Origin: an uncultured Burkholderiales bacterium
GTDB taxonomy: Bacteria > Pseudomonadota > Gammaproteobacteria > Burkholderiales > Burkholderiaceae_E
NCBI GenBank assembly: GCA_903898725.1
Contig: CAIUGQ010000633.1
Span: 1 to 11,658, forward strand
DNA length: 11,658 nt
Reading direction: 5' to 3'
Shown: in pieces, positions 5,972 through 11,658 of the stretch
Numbering within the stretch: the first letter of the stretch is position 1
Layout of the letters: each line of letters starts with the position of its first letter
Position numbers and translations under genes: made by a program
Notes under the pieces: model-generated
Told to the model about the DNA's origin: nothing
What the model saw: the letters and a program-made list of their open reading frames with translations, nothing else
The model's database searches: none

Positions 5972-7074
5972 ACCCCGAAGGCTGCAGTTCGATGCGCCGC
6001 CACCTCGGCGGCGCGACCTTCCTCCTGATGGCCCTCGCCGCCGGCTGCAGCACCGTGCCGGTCGAGGCGCCGTCGCCCGTCCATCTTCCCGAGGCACCGG
6101 TCGTCGTCGAGACGCCGCCGGCGCCGATCGCGCAGCCCCCGGCACCCGCCCCTGCGCCGCCCAAGGTGGCCAAGCCCGTGCGACCGAAGCCCGCGCCGCG
6201 GGTGACGCGGGGCGGCGCCTACTACCAGGACGACGGCCCCGGCGACAACCCGCCCGACATGGCCTCGATTCCCGACGCCGTGCCGCGTGCCGAGCCGCTG
6301 CACCCCGTCGCTAACCGGCCCTATACCGTCTTCGGCAAGGGCTACGTGCCGAAGCTCGATGCCGTGCCGCTGCGCGAGCGCGGGCATGCGTCCTGGTACG
6401 GCCGCAAGTTCCACGGCCGCAAGACCTCGAGCGGCGAGCGCTACGACATGTACGGCATGACCGCGGCGCATCCGACCGCGCCCATCCCCAGCTACATGAA
6501 GGTGACCAACGTGCGCAATGGCCGCACGGTGGTCGTGCGGGTCAACGACCGCGGACCGTTCCTGAACCGGCGGGTGATCGACCTGACCTACACCGCGGCC
6601 TACAAGCTCGGCTTCGCCGAGGCCGGCAGCGCCGAGGTCGAGGTCGAGATGCTCATGCCGATGGGGCCGCCGGCCAGGCCACTGCAGACCGCCGTGCGTG
6701 CCGACGTCGTGGCGCTCGATGCGCTCGATGCCGATGCGGCGGTGAAGGTGTCGGCGATGCCGGTGCCGATGCTCGCGGAGGCCGCCGCCGAGCGGCTGGC
6801 CGTCGAGACGGTGATCGACGAGCGTGCCTCGCCCGGGGATCCGGGTGGCACCTGGCTGCAGTTCGGCGCCTTCGCCTCGCGCGACAACGCCGAGGCGACG
6901 CGGGCGCGGATCCTGCGCGACCTGCCGTGGTTCGGCGCGCCGGTCGAGCTGGTGGCGCATGGCGAGCTCTGGCGGGTTCGGGCCGGACCGTGGTCGCGTC
7001 GCGACGATGCGGCAGCGGCGGCCGAGCGGGTCAGCGCGGCCAGCGCGTTCAAGCCGATTCCGGTGGTCCGCTGA
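5968..7074 (+). CDS. rlpA: RlpA: septal lytic transglycosylase lipoprotein with SPOR domain
   Basis: An outer-membrane lipoprotein of 368 residues from the GTG at 5968. The lipobox LAAGC gives Cys 27, followed by a Pro/Ala-rich linker (30-80). The double-psi beta-barrel RlpA domain spans about 139-228 (ASWYGRKFHGRKTSSGERYD ... VNDRGPF). A C-terminal SPOR domain occupies 295-368. Glu 157 and Asp 194 are 37 residues apart, as are the catalytic pair described in Pseudomonas aeruginosa RlpA (Glu 120, Asp 157), so cleavage of denuded septal glycan is expected. GAGGAG at 5954-5959 supports the GTG start, which overlaps the upstream stop (GTGA). The ATG at 5992 would give a cleaner signal peptide (MRRHLGG...) and is a real alternative. 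The 3' end overlaps rsmI by 26 bp. Confidence 0.92.
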   Translation: MNPEGCSSMRRHLGGATFLLMALAAGCSTVPVEAPSPVHLPEAPVVVETPPAPIAQPPAPAPAPPKVAKPVRPKPAPRVTRGGAYYQDDGPGDNPPDMASIPDAVPRAEPLHPVANRPYTVFGKGYVPKLDAVPLRERGHASWYGRKFHGRKTSSGERYDMYGMTAAHPTAPIPSYMKVTNVRNGRTVVVRVNDRGPFLNRRVIDLTYTAAYKLGFAEAGSAEVEVEMLMPMGPPARPLQTAVRADVVALDALDADAAVKVSAMPVPMLAEAAAERLAVETVIDERASPGDPGGTWLQFGAFASRDNAEATRARILRDLPWFGAPVELVAHGELWRVRAGPWSRRDDAAAAAERVSAASAFKPIPVVR

Positions 7075-8065
7075 GGGGCCTGCCGGCGCTGCCCGGCTCG
7101 CGGGTGTCTTCCCGGGCGGCGGCGACATCGACGGTGGTGTCGGCGTCGGCGTCGGTGTCCTCGGCCTCCTCCTCCTCGGCCTCCTCGCGACCCGTGCGCA
7201 ACGCGATCGCCCGACGGTAGAGATCGTTCGCGCGCAGCCCGGTGGCGCGCGCGGCGATCCGGGCGGCCTGACGCACCGGCAGCTCCGTGCACAGCGCCTC
7301 GAGCAGCGCATCGGCGGACTGCGTGTCCGAGACCTCGGCCGCGGCCGCATCGAAGGCGAGGACGAACTCGCCGCGCCGGTGGTCCGGGTCGGCCGCCAGC
7401 CAGCCGGGCAGCTCGGCCGCGGTGCAGCGGTGCAGCTGCTCGAAGCGCTTGGTGAGCTCCCGGCCGACCATCACCGTGCGGTCCGGCTCGAGCGCGGCCG
7501 CGAGGTCATCCGCGGTCTCGACGATCCGGTGGGGCGACTCGTAGAGCACGACCACGGCGTCGCTGCGGGCGAGCTGGGCGAGCCGGTCGCGCCGTGCCTT
7601 CGGACGCGCCGGCAGGAAGCCCTCGAAGCGGAAGCGCGGCTCGGTGAACCCCGCGACCGACAGCAGCGCGGTGACCGCGGCCGGACCCGGCACCGGGATC
7701 ACCGGCAGCCCGGCGGCATGCACCGCGGCGACGACGCGGGCCCCGGGATCGCTGATGCCGGGCGTGCCCGCGTCGCTGATCAGCGCGACCGACTGCCCGG
7801 CGCGCAGGCGCTCGACGATCGCCTGCGCGGCGCGGGCCTCGTTGTGCTCGTGGCTCGCGATCAGCGTCGGCCGCGCGCCGATGTGATCGAGCAGCACCCG
7901 GGAGGTCCGCGTGTCCTCCGCGGCGACGACGTCGACGCCGCGAAGCACGTCGGACGCCCTAATCCCAAGGTCCGAGAGCCGGCCGAGCGGCGTGGCCACC
8001 ACGTACAATCCGGGCTTGAGCCGCTCCGCGTCGGGGCCGCGCCGCTCGGGGTGTTCAGGGTCCAT
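7049..8065 (-). CDS. rsmI: 16S rRNA (cytidine-1402-2'-O)-methyltransferase RsmI with acidic C-terminal extension
   Basis: A 338-residue SAM-dependent tetrapyrrole-methylase-fold enzyme that 2'-O-methylates C1402 of 16S rRNA in the decoding centre. Recognisable motifs are YVVATPLGRLSDL (21-33), VVAAEDTR (47-53), SDAGTPGISDPG (97-108) and IPVPGPAAVTALLS (123-136). E. coli-type proteins read TPIGN in the first motif; here it is TPLGR. The family is normally about 280-290 residues. This protein carries an extra tail (about 292-338) rich in Glu/Asp (EEAEEEEAEDTDADAD). The ATG at 8065 is chosen because it leaves a short N-terminus before the first motif; the frame is open further upstream with unlikely low-complexity sequence. 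It has only a weak ribosome site. Its start codon shares CATG with the divergent LppC gene. Confidence 0.93.
   Translation of the reverse strand: MDPEHPERRGPDAERLKPGLYVVATPLGRLSDLGIRASDVLRGVDVVAAEDTRTSRVLLDHIGARPTLIASHEHNEARAAQAIVERLRAGQSVALISDAGTPGISDPGARVVAAVHAAGLPVIPVPGPAAVTALLSVAGFTEPRFRFEGFLPARPKARRDRLAQLARSDAVVVLYESPHRIVETADDLAAALEPDRTVMVGRELTKRFEQLHRCTAAELPGWLAADPDHRRGEFVLAFDAAAAEVSDTQSADALLEALCTELPVRQAARIAARATGLRANDLYRRAIALRTGREEAEEEEAEDTDADADTTVDVAAAREDTREPGSAGRPLSGPPESA
7130..7191. repeat. Low-complexity trinucleotide-rich tract encoding the RsmI acidic tail
   Basis: The plus strand shows runs of GTCGGC/GTCGGT followed by CTCCTCCTC and GGCCTCCTC units. On the minus strand they encode the alternating Asp-Ala and Glu-rich stretch of the RsmI tail. 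Short tandem triplets of this type keep frame when they slip, so the tail length may vary among strains. Confidence 0.6.
8004..8009 (+). promoter_or_regulatory. Possible -10 box for the LppC-type gene, inside rsmI
   Basis: TACAAT matches five of six consensus bases and lies 55 bp upstream of the rightward ATG at 8064, within the first codons of rsmI. No clear -35 is found 16-18 bases upstream. Because the two start codons overlap, a rightward promoter must lie inside rsmI, and this is the best candidate. Confidence 0.35.
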
Positions 8066-9221
8066 GCCGTCTCGTCGCGCCGTCGTTCGTGTCGTGCTGC
8101 TCGGGGGTGTCGCCGCGCCATTGTGGGTGTCCGCGCAGGGCAGGGCAAACGAGCCCGCCCCGGCGCCCCAGTCGCCGCCCGCCGCAGCCGAGCCCGGGGC
8201 CCCGCGGCCGCGTGTGCGCTTCGGCGAGGGCGGTGTCCTCATCGGCCTGCTGCTGCCGCGTCAGGACGGCCCGTTCGCCCGCGCTGCGGCGTCGCTGCTC
8301 GCCGGTGTCCGGGCTGCGCACAGCCGCGATGGGGCCGGCGTCGTGGTCGAGGCGATCGAGGTCGACGACCAGGCCGACGAGCTCGCCCTCGCGATGGCCG
8401 AGCTCAATGACCGCAAGGCCGCGCTCGTGCTCGGCCCCGTCACGCGCAACGGTGCGACTGCGCTCATCGAGCTCGGCGGCATGGCCGTCCCCACGCTCGC
8501 GCTCAACCTGCCCGAGGGCAACCCGCCCGTGCCGGCGCGGCTCTCCTTCTTCGGGCTGGCGATCGAGACCGAGGCGCGGCAGGTCGCCTCGATCGCCTTC
8601 GCGCAGGCGGCCGAACGCGCCGGGACACGCAAGCCGCGCGCCGTCGGCGTCACCGTCGCCTCGCCGCTGGCGCGCCGCGGCGCGCAGGCGTTCCGCGATG
8701 CCTGGCTCGCGCTCGGCGGCGAGATGCGCGAGCTCGTCGAGTTCACCGGCCCCCGGCCGTCCCGGGACCTGCGTGCGCGTCTGGCGCAGCCGGCGCCGGA
8801 CGTCGCCTTCCTGTCGATGGGGGCCGAGCAGGCGCGCGTGCTGCGCGGCGCGCTGGGCGCCGAGACAGCGGTCTGGGGCACCTCGCTCGCGAGCATCGGC
8901 GGCGGCTCCACCCTTCGCCTGCCCGAACTCGACGGCCTGCGCGTGCTCGAGATGCCGTGGCTGATCGAACCCGACAATCCCGCGGTGATGGCCTATGCCA
9001 AGGTGCCCGCGGGCTACAACGTCGAGATGCAGCGACTCTACGCGCTGGGGATCGACGCCTTCCGGGTCGGCCGCCAGCTGATCGCCGGCGACACCACGTT
9101 CGAGCTCGATGGCGTCACCGGGCGCCTGCGCTACGACCGGCAGGCGAGTCCGCGCATCGAGCGGCTTGCGGTCCCTGCCGAGTATCGCGCCGGCGTACCC
9201 GCCGCGATGACGCCGCCCTGA
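8064..9221 (+). CDS. LppC/LpoA-type periplasmic binding-fold protein, putative penicillin-binding protein activator
   Basis: A 385-residue exported protein. MPSRRAVVRVVLLGGVAAPLWVSAQG is a Sec-type signal peptide with likely cleavage after VSA. There is no lipobox cysteine, unlike E. coli LpoA. A Pro/Ala-rich linker (28-50) precedes a periplasmic-binding-protein type I fold, beginning GGVLIGLLLPRQDGPFARAAASLLAGVRAA (about 56-85) and including ALVLGPVTRNGATAL. It corresponds to the C-terminal half of LpoA, which activates PBP1A in E. coli; the N-terminal TPR-like domain is absent. Its position between rsmI and yraN matches yraM (lpoA), which supports the assignment. AGGG at 8057-8060 is the ribosome site. 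Activator function here is inferred; a simple ligand-binding protein is possible. Confidence 0.8.
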   Translation: MPSRRAVVRVVLLGGVAAPLWVSAQGRANEPAPAPQSPPAAAEPGAPRPRVRFGEGGVLIGLLLPRQDGPFARAAASLLAGVRAAHSRDGAGVVVEAIEVDDQADELALAMAELNDRKAALVLGPVTRNGATALIELGGMAVPTLALNLPEGNPPVPARLSFFGLAIETEARQVASIAFAQAAERAGTRKPRAVGVTVASPLARRGAQAFRDAWLALGGEMRELVEFTGPRPSRDLRARLAQPAPDVAFLSMGAEQARVLRGALGAETAVWGTSLASIGGGSTLRLPELDGLRVLEMPWLIEPDNPAVMAYAKVPAGYNVEMQRLYALGIDAFRVGRQLIAGDTTFELDGVTGRLRYDRQASPRIERLAVPAEYRAGVPAAMTPP

Positions 9222-9228
9222 GGCGTCG

Positions 9229-9588
9229 ATGGTCGCGCCGCGCCAGCGCGAGGGCTTCGATGCCGAGGCGCGCGCCGAGGCCTTCCTCGGCGAGCGCGGC
9301 CTGATCCCGGTCGATCGCAACGTGCGATTTCGCGGCGGCGAGATCGATCTGGTGATGCGCGACGGCCAGGACTGGGTCTTCGTCGAGGTGCGGGCGCGTC
9401 GCGATGCGCGCTACGGCGGCGCGGCCGCCAGCGTCGGCTGGCGCAAGCAGCAGCGGCTCGCGCTCGCCGCCCAGCTCTATCTGCTGCGCCGCTTCGGGCA
9501 GCGCGGCTGGCCGCCCTGCCGATTCGACGTCCTCGCGTTCGAGGCCGGCGAGCCACGATGGATCCGCGGCGCGTTCGAGGCCGCATGA
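9229..9588 (+). CDS. yraN: UPF0102 family YraN-like endonuclease-fold protein
   Basis: A 119-residue cytosolic protein of the restriction-endonuclease-like UPF0102 family, whose role is not firmly established. The N-terminal helix REGFDAEARAEAFLGERGL precedes the core nuclease-like motif GGEIDLVMRDGQDWVFVEVRAR (about residues 36-57). It contains Glu/Asp of EID and Glu of VEVR; the lysine of the usual EVK motif is arginine here, a known variant in the family as far as I recall. The pattern ends with WRKQQRLALAAQLYL and CRFDVLAF, as expected. GAGG overlaps the upstream stop and the start is seven bases after it, so it is cotranscribed with the LppC-type gene. Confidence 0.9.
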   Translation: MVAPRQREGFDAEARAEAFLGERGLIPVDRNVRFRGGEIDLVMRDGQDWVFVEVRARRDARYGGAAASVGWRKQQRLALAAQLYLLRRFGQRGWPPCRFDVLAFEAGEPRWIRGAFEAA

Positions 9589-9608
9589 GGCGCGCGCCGA
9601 AGGACGGT

Positions 9609-9635
9609 CCGGCGCGGCCGATATAATCGCGCCGG
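9609..9635. promoter_or_regulatory. dolP promoter -10 box framed by a perfect inverted repeat
   Basis: TATAAT at 9622-9627 is a perfect -10 hexamer in otherwise GC-rich DNA, 59 bp before the dolP ATG. CCGGCGCG (9609-9616) and CGCGCCGG (9628-9635) form a perfect eight-base inverted repeat around it, with an 11-base centre. No -35 hexamer is recognisable at 16-18 bases, so an activator may be needed. The repeat could be an operator or, as RNA read through from yraN, a hairpin. Confidence 0.5.
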
Positions 9636-9685
9636 TCTCGGCGTCGGGCAGTTCGCCCGGTGCGGGACGCGCGAGGAGAACGTTC

Positions 9686-10294
9686 ATGCACCCGAATCGT
9701 AGGCTCGTCATGGTCACCGCCGTGCTCGGCTCGACGCTCGCCGCCAGCGGCTGCCTGCCGCTCGCGGCCACCGGCATGGCCGTCGGCGCGATGGCCGCCC
9801 TCGACCGGCGCACGGTGGGCGCCCAGACCGAGGACACCGAGATCGAACTGCGTGCGGGCAACCGCATGCCCGACGCGATCAAGGGCGCGCGCGGTGTCGG
9901 GATCACCAGCTACAACCGTCGCGTGCTGCTCACCGGACAGGTGCCCGACGAGGCCTCCAAGGCGGACGCCGAACGCGCGGTGCGCCAGGTGCCCGGCGTG
10001 CGCGAGGTCTTCAACGAGCTCGAGCTCGGCACGCGGGTGACCTTCTCGACCGCCGCCAACGACAGCGGCATCACCGCGCGCATCAAGGCCGGGCTCGTCG
10101 AGCAGAAGGCGCTGAACTCGAACGCCGTCAAGGTCGTCACCGAGAACGGCGTCGTCTACCTGATGGGCCTGCTCACGCAGCGCGAAGGGCCGGCCTATGC
10201 CACCGTCGCGAGCCGCGTGTCCGGCGTCCGACGCGTGGTCACGCTCTACGAGTACGTCACCGACGAGGAACTCGCGCGGATCACCGCGCGCTGA
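9686..10294 (+). CDS. dolP: Two-BON-domain outer-membrane lipoprotein, DolP/YraP-like
   Basis: A 202-residue lipoprotein. MHPNRRLVMVTAVLGSTLAASGC is a lipoprotein signal with Cys 23. Two BON domains follow, at about 49-117 (TEIELRAGNRMPDAI ... REVFNELELG) and 126-192 (NDSGITARIKAGL ... VVTLYEYV). In E. coli, DolP binds anionic phospholipid and supports outer-membrane integrity and BAM function; the two-BON architecture matches. GAGGAG (9673-9678) seven bases before the ATG gives a strong start. The gene sits where yraP sits in the E. coli cluster, but directly after yraN with a 97-bp gap and its own -10 box. I see no diaA/gmhA-like gene between them. Confidence 0.88.
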   Translation: MHPNRRLVMVTAVLGSTLAASGCLPLAATGMAVGAMAALDRRTVGAQTEDTEIELRAGNRMPDAIKGARGVGITSYNRRVLLTGQVPDEASKADAERAVRQVPGVREVFNELELGTRVTFSTAANDSGITARIKAGLVEQKALNSNAVKVVTENGVVYLMGLLTQREGPAYATVASRVSGVRRVVTLYEYVTDEELARITAR

Positions 10295-10320
10295 GCGACG
10301 GCGCCCTCGGCGCCTCGCTT
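10293..10320 (+). terminator. Hairpin after dolP, possible weak terminator
   Basis: Starting at the dolP stop codon, GAGCGA-C-GGCGCC can pair with GGCGCC-TCGCTT across a CTC loop, giving a 12-bp stem with one bulged C and a terminal G-U. The sequence after it (CGGTCTGCGG) has no U run, so it is not a standard intrinsic terminator. It may slow polymerase or protect the 3' end of the mRNA. Confidence 0.35.
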
Positions 10321-10371
10321 CGGTCTGCGGCGACCGTCAATCGGAACGCGCGGGCGACCCCGCGCCAACTC

Positions 10372-10377
10372 GATAGT
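10372..10377 (+). promoter_or_regulatory. Possible -10 box upstream of lemA
   Basis: GATAGT matches four of six consensus bases and ends 11 bases before the ATG at 10389. No -35 is visible. It is the only AT-richer patch in the dolP-lemA gap. If used, the leader would be only a few bases for the first ATG, or about 35 for the ATG at 10419. Confidence 0.25.
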
Positions 10378-10388
10378 CTTGGTCCCCG

Positions 10389-11012
10389 ATGCGCATCGTT
10401 GCGCCCCGGGAATCCAGGATGTCCGCCGGTCTGCTGTCCCTCCTGCTCGTCTTCGCCGTGCCGCTGGTGTGGGTCGCGCTCGCCTACAACCGGCTGGTGG
10501 GCCTTCGCAATGCGCTGCGCAACGGCTTCGCGCAGATCGACGTCCAGCTCAAGCGCCGGCATGACCTCGTGCCCGGCCTGGTCGACGTCGCCCGCGCCTA
10601 CCTGACGCACGAGCGCCAGACCCTGGAGTCGGTGGTCGCGGCGCGGCAGGGCGCGGCCTCCGCTCGGGCGTCGGCTGCGGCCCGCTGGTCGGACGCGCAG
10701 GCGATCGAGAAGCTCGATGCCGCCGAGTCGGTGCTGTCCGGCGCGGTCGGTCGGCTCTTCGCCGTGGTCGAGGCCCATCCCGACCTGAAGGCCGATGCGA
10801 CGCTGGCCCGTCTCACCGAGGAACTGGTATCGACCGAGAACCGGATCGGGTTCTCGCGCCAGGCCTACAACGACTCGGTCACCGACTACAACAACGGCGT
10901 CGAGCGCTTCCCGGAGAACCTGGTGGCGGCGGCCTTCTCGTTCCGGCCGGCCACGCTGCTGCAGTCGACCCGCAGCGTCGCCGAGCGCGATCCGGTGGCG
11001 GTGACCCTCTAG
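10389..11012 (+). CDS. LemA family membrane-anchored protein
   Basis: A 207-residue protein with an N-terminal transmembrane helix (about 12-33) followed by a helical-bundle LemA domain. The family pattern is clear: YNRLVGLRNALRNGFAQIDVQLKRRHDLVPGLV (from residue 33), TENRIGFSRQAYNDSVTDYNN, and FPENLVAAAFSFRP near the end. LemA proteins are of uncertain function; they are often encoded beside membrane metallopeptidases or TPM-domain proteins, as here. The ATG at 10389 is the longest option; the ATG at 10419 (MSAGLLSLLLVF...) gives a compact start directly before the membrane helix. Neither has a strong Shine-Dalgarno, so the start is uncertain. The M48 gene follows after 43 bp. Confidence 0.88.
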   Translation: MRIVAPRESRMSAGLLSLLLVFAVPLVWVALAYNRLVGLRNALRNGFAQIDVQLKRRHDLVPGLVDVARAYLTHERQTLESVVAARQGAASARASAAARWSDAQAIEKLDAAESVLSGAVGRLFAVVEAHPDLKADATLARLTEELVSTENRIGFSRQAYNDSVTDYNNGVERFPENLVAAAFSFRPATLLQSTRSVAERDPVAVTL

Positions 11013-11055
11013 TGCCGGACCGACTCGAGGCGGCGACTCGCCCGAGGCGTCGACG

Positions 11056-11658
11056 ATGAACTTCGCCCGTCAGCAGGAGCAGGCCGAGCGCACCGCGCGC
11101 CGGCTGACCTGGCTGCATGCCTTCGCGAGCACGGCGGTGGTGATCGGCGTCGATGCGCTCGCCACCCTCGTCTGGCACCTGCTGTTCGGGGCGGCGACCG
11201 ATCCGCCCCACGGCTTCCACCTCGTCAACGTGGGCGTCGTGCTGGTGCTGATCGTCGGCGGCGCGGTGCTCGAGACGGCACGGCTTCGCGAGGACGGTGC
11301 GCTGATCGCGCGGCGGCTCGGCGCGGTGCCGGTCGACACGGTCGACGATCCGCTGCACCGGCGGCTGCAGAACCTCCTGGAGGAGCTGGCGATCGCCGCA
11401 CGCATCGGCGTGCCGCGGGCCTTCGTGCTCGAGGACGAGCCGACGATCAATGCGCTGACCGCGGGCATGGACCGCAACCGCGCAGTGGTGGTGGTCACCC
11501 GCGGGGCCCTGGTGCGGCTGACCCGGGACGAGCTCCAGGGCGTGCTCGCCCACGAGGTCTCGCACATCGTCAACGGCGACGTGCGGCTCAACACGCGGCT
11601 GGTCGGCATGAACCACGGCCTGCAGTGGGTGGCGCTGTTCGGCCGCTCGCTGCTGGCG
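11056..11658 (+). CDS. M48 family membrane metalloprotease (partial, cut by window end)
   Basis: The first 201 codons of a zinc metalloprotease. Two membrane segments are visible (about 17-46 and 54-77). The M48 pattern INALTAGMDRNRAVVVVTRGAL follows, then DELQGVLAHEVSH (157-170), in which His 166, Glu 167 and His 170 form the HExxH zinc site. The third zinc ligand (a Glu in M48 enzymes) would lie beyond 11658. GAGG at 11044-11047, eight bases before the ATG, supports the start. The HtpX-like topology and the neighbouring lemA suggest membrane-protein quality control or maturation; the substrate is unknown. Confidence 0.9.
   Translation, partial: MNFARQQEQAERTARRLTWLHAFASTAVVIGVDALATLVWHLLFGAATDPPHGFHLVNVGVVLVLIVGGAVLETARLREDGALIARRLGAVPVDTVDDPLHRRLQNLLEELAIAARIGVPRAFVLEDEPTINALTAGMDRNRAVVVVTRGALVRLTRDELQGVLAHEVSHIVNGDVRLNTRLVGMNHGLQWVALFGRSLLA

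Noticed and set aside
6824..8410. A 528-residue rightward frame across rlpA, rsmI and the LppC gene
   Set aside because: It is antisense to rsmI, whose motifs are unambiguous, and contains no domain pattern.
1..11658. Mobile elements, CRISPR arrays, tRNA or rRNA genes
   Set aside because: I saw no transposase or integrase motifs, no regularly spaced direct repeats, no tRNA-like cloverleaf ending, and no rRNA sequence on either strand.

Overview
The window is very GC-rich (roughly 70%), densely packed chromosomal DNA with coding on both strands. The gene content and order (argS, an FtsN-like SPOR protein, dsbA, an SDR; rlpA; rsmI divergent from an LppC-type protein, yraN and a two-BON lipoprotein; lemA and an M48 peptidase) point to a betaproteobacterium, most likely in or near Burkholderiales. 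That placement is inference from recognised families and synteny, not from a marker gene. I see no insertion sequence, integrase, tRNA, CRISPR or sharp compositional break, so this looks like ordinary core chromosome rather than an island.

Layout. At 1-353 a leftward gene start (a Tat-exported protein, probably of the nitroreductase/Acg family, cut by the window edge) has a well-formed promoter embedded in a large nested palindrome. A short rightward membrane protein (DUF2061, 354-599) follows. It meets a leftward VOC/glyoxalase-like gene tail to tail (586-1224). At 1308-5971 lies a tightly packed rightward run: argS, SPOR/ftsN-like, dsbA, an SDR and a solitary signal-less helical-backbone metal-receptor protein. 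This run continues with a four-base overlap into rlpA (to 7074). RlpA and the leftward rsmI (7049-8065) overlap at their 3' ends. rsmI and the LppC-type gene (8064-9221) share the palindrome CATG as their two start codons. Then come yraN, the two-BON lipoprotein gene dolP with its own TATAAT box, lemA, and the start of an M48 metalloprotease that leaves the window at 11658.

How the genes fit together. Many products work in the cell envelope. They include the FtsN-like SPOR protein, RlpA (a septal lytic transglycosylase with its own SPOR domain), an LpoA/LppC-type activator candidate, DolP (outer-membrane lipoprotein), DsbA (periplasmic disulfide formation), LemA and a membrane M48 protease. 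The rsmI/lppC/yraN/dolP block mirrors the E. coli yraL-yraM-yraN-diaA-yraP cluster but lacks diaA.

I did not find a convincing undescribed multi-gene system. The most interesting signals are small: the double-palindrome promoter at 183-223, the shared CATG divergent start codons, the near-leaderless argS start, the hairpin-framed dolP -10 box and the orphan signal-less metal-receptor protein.
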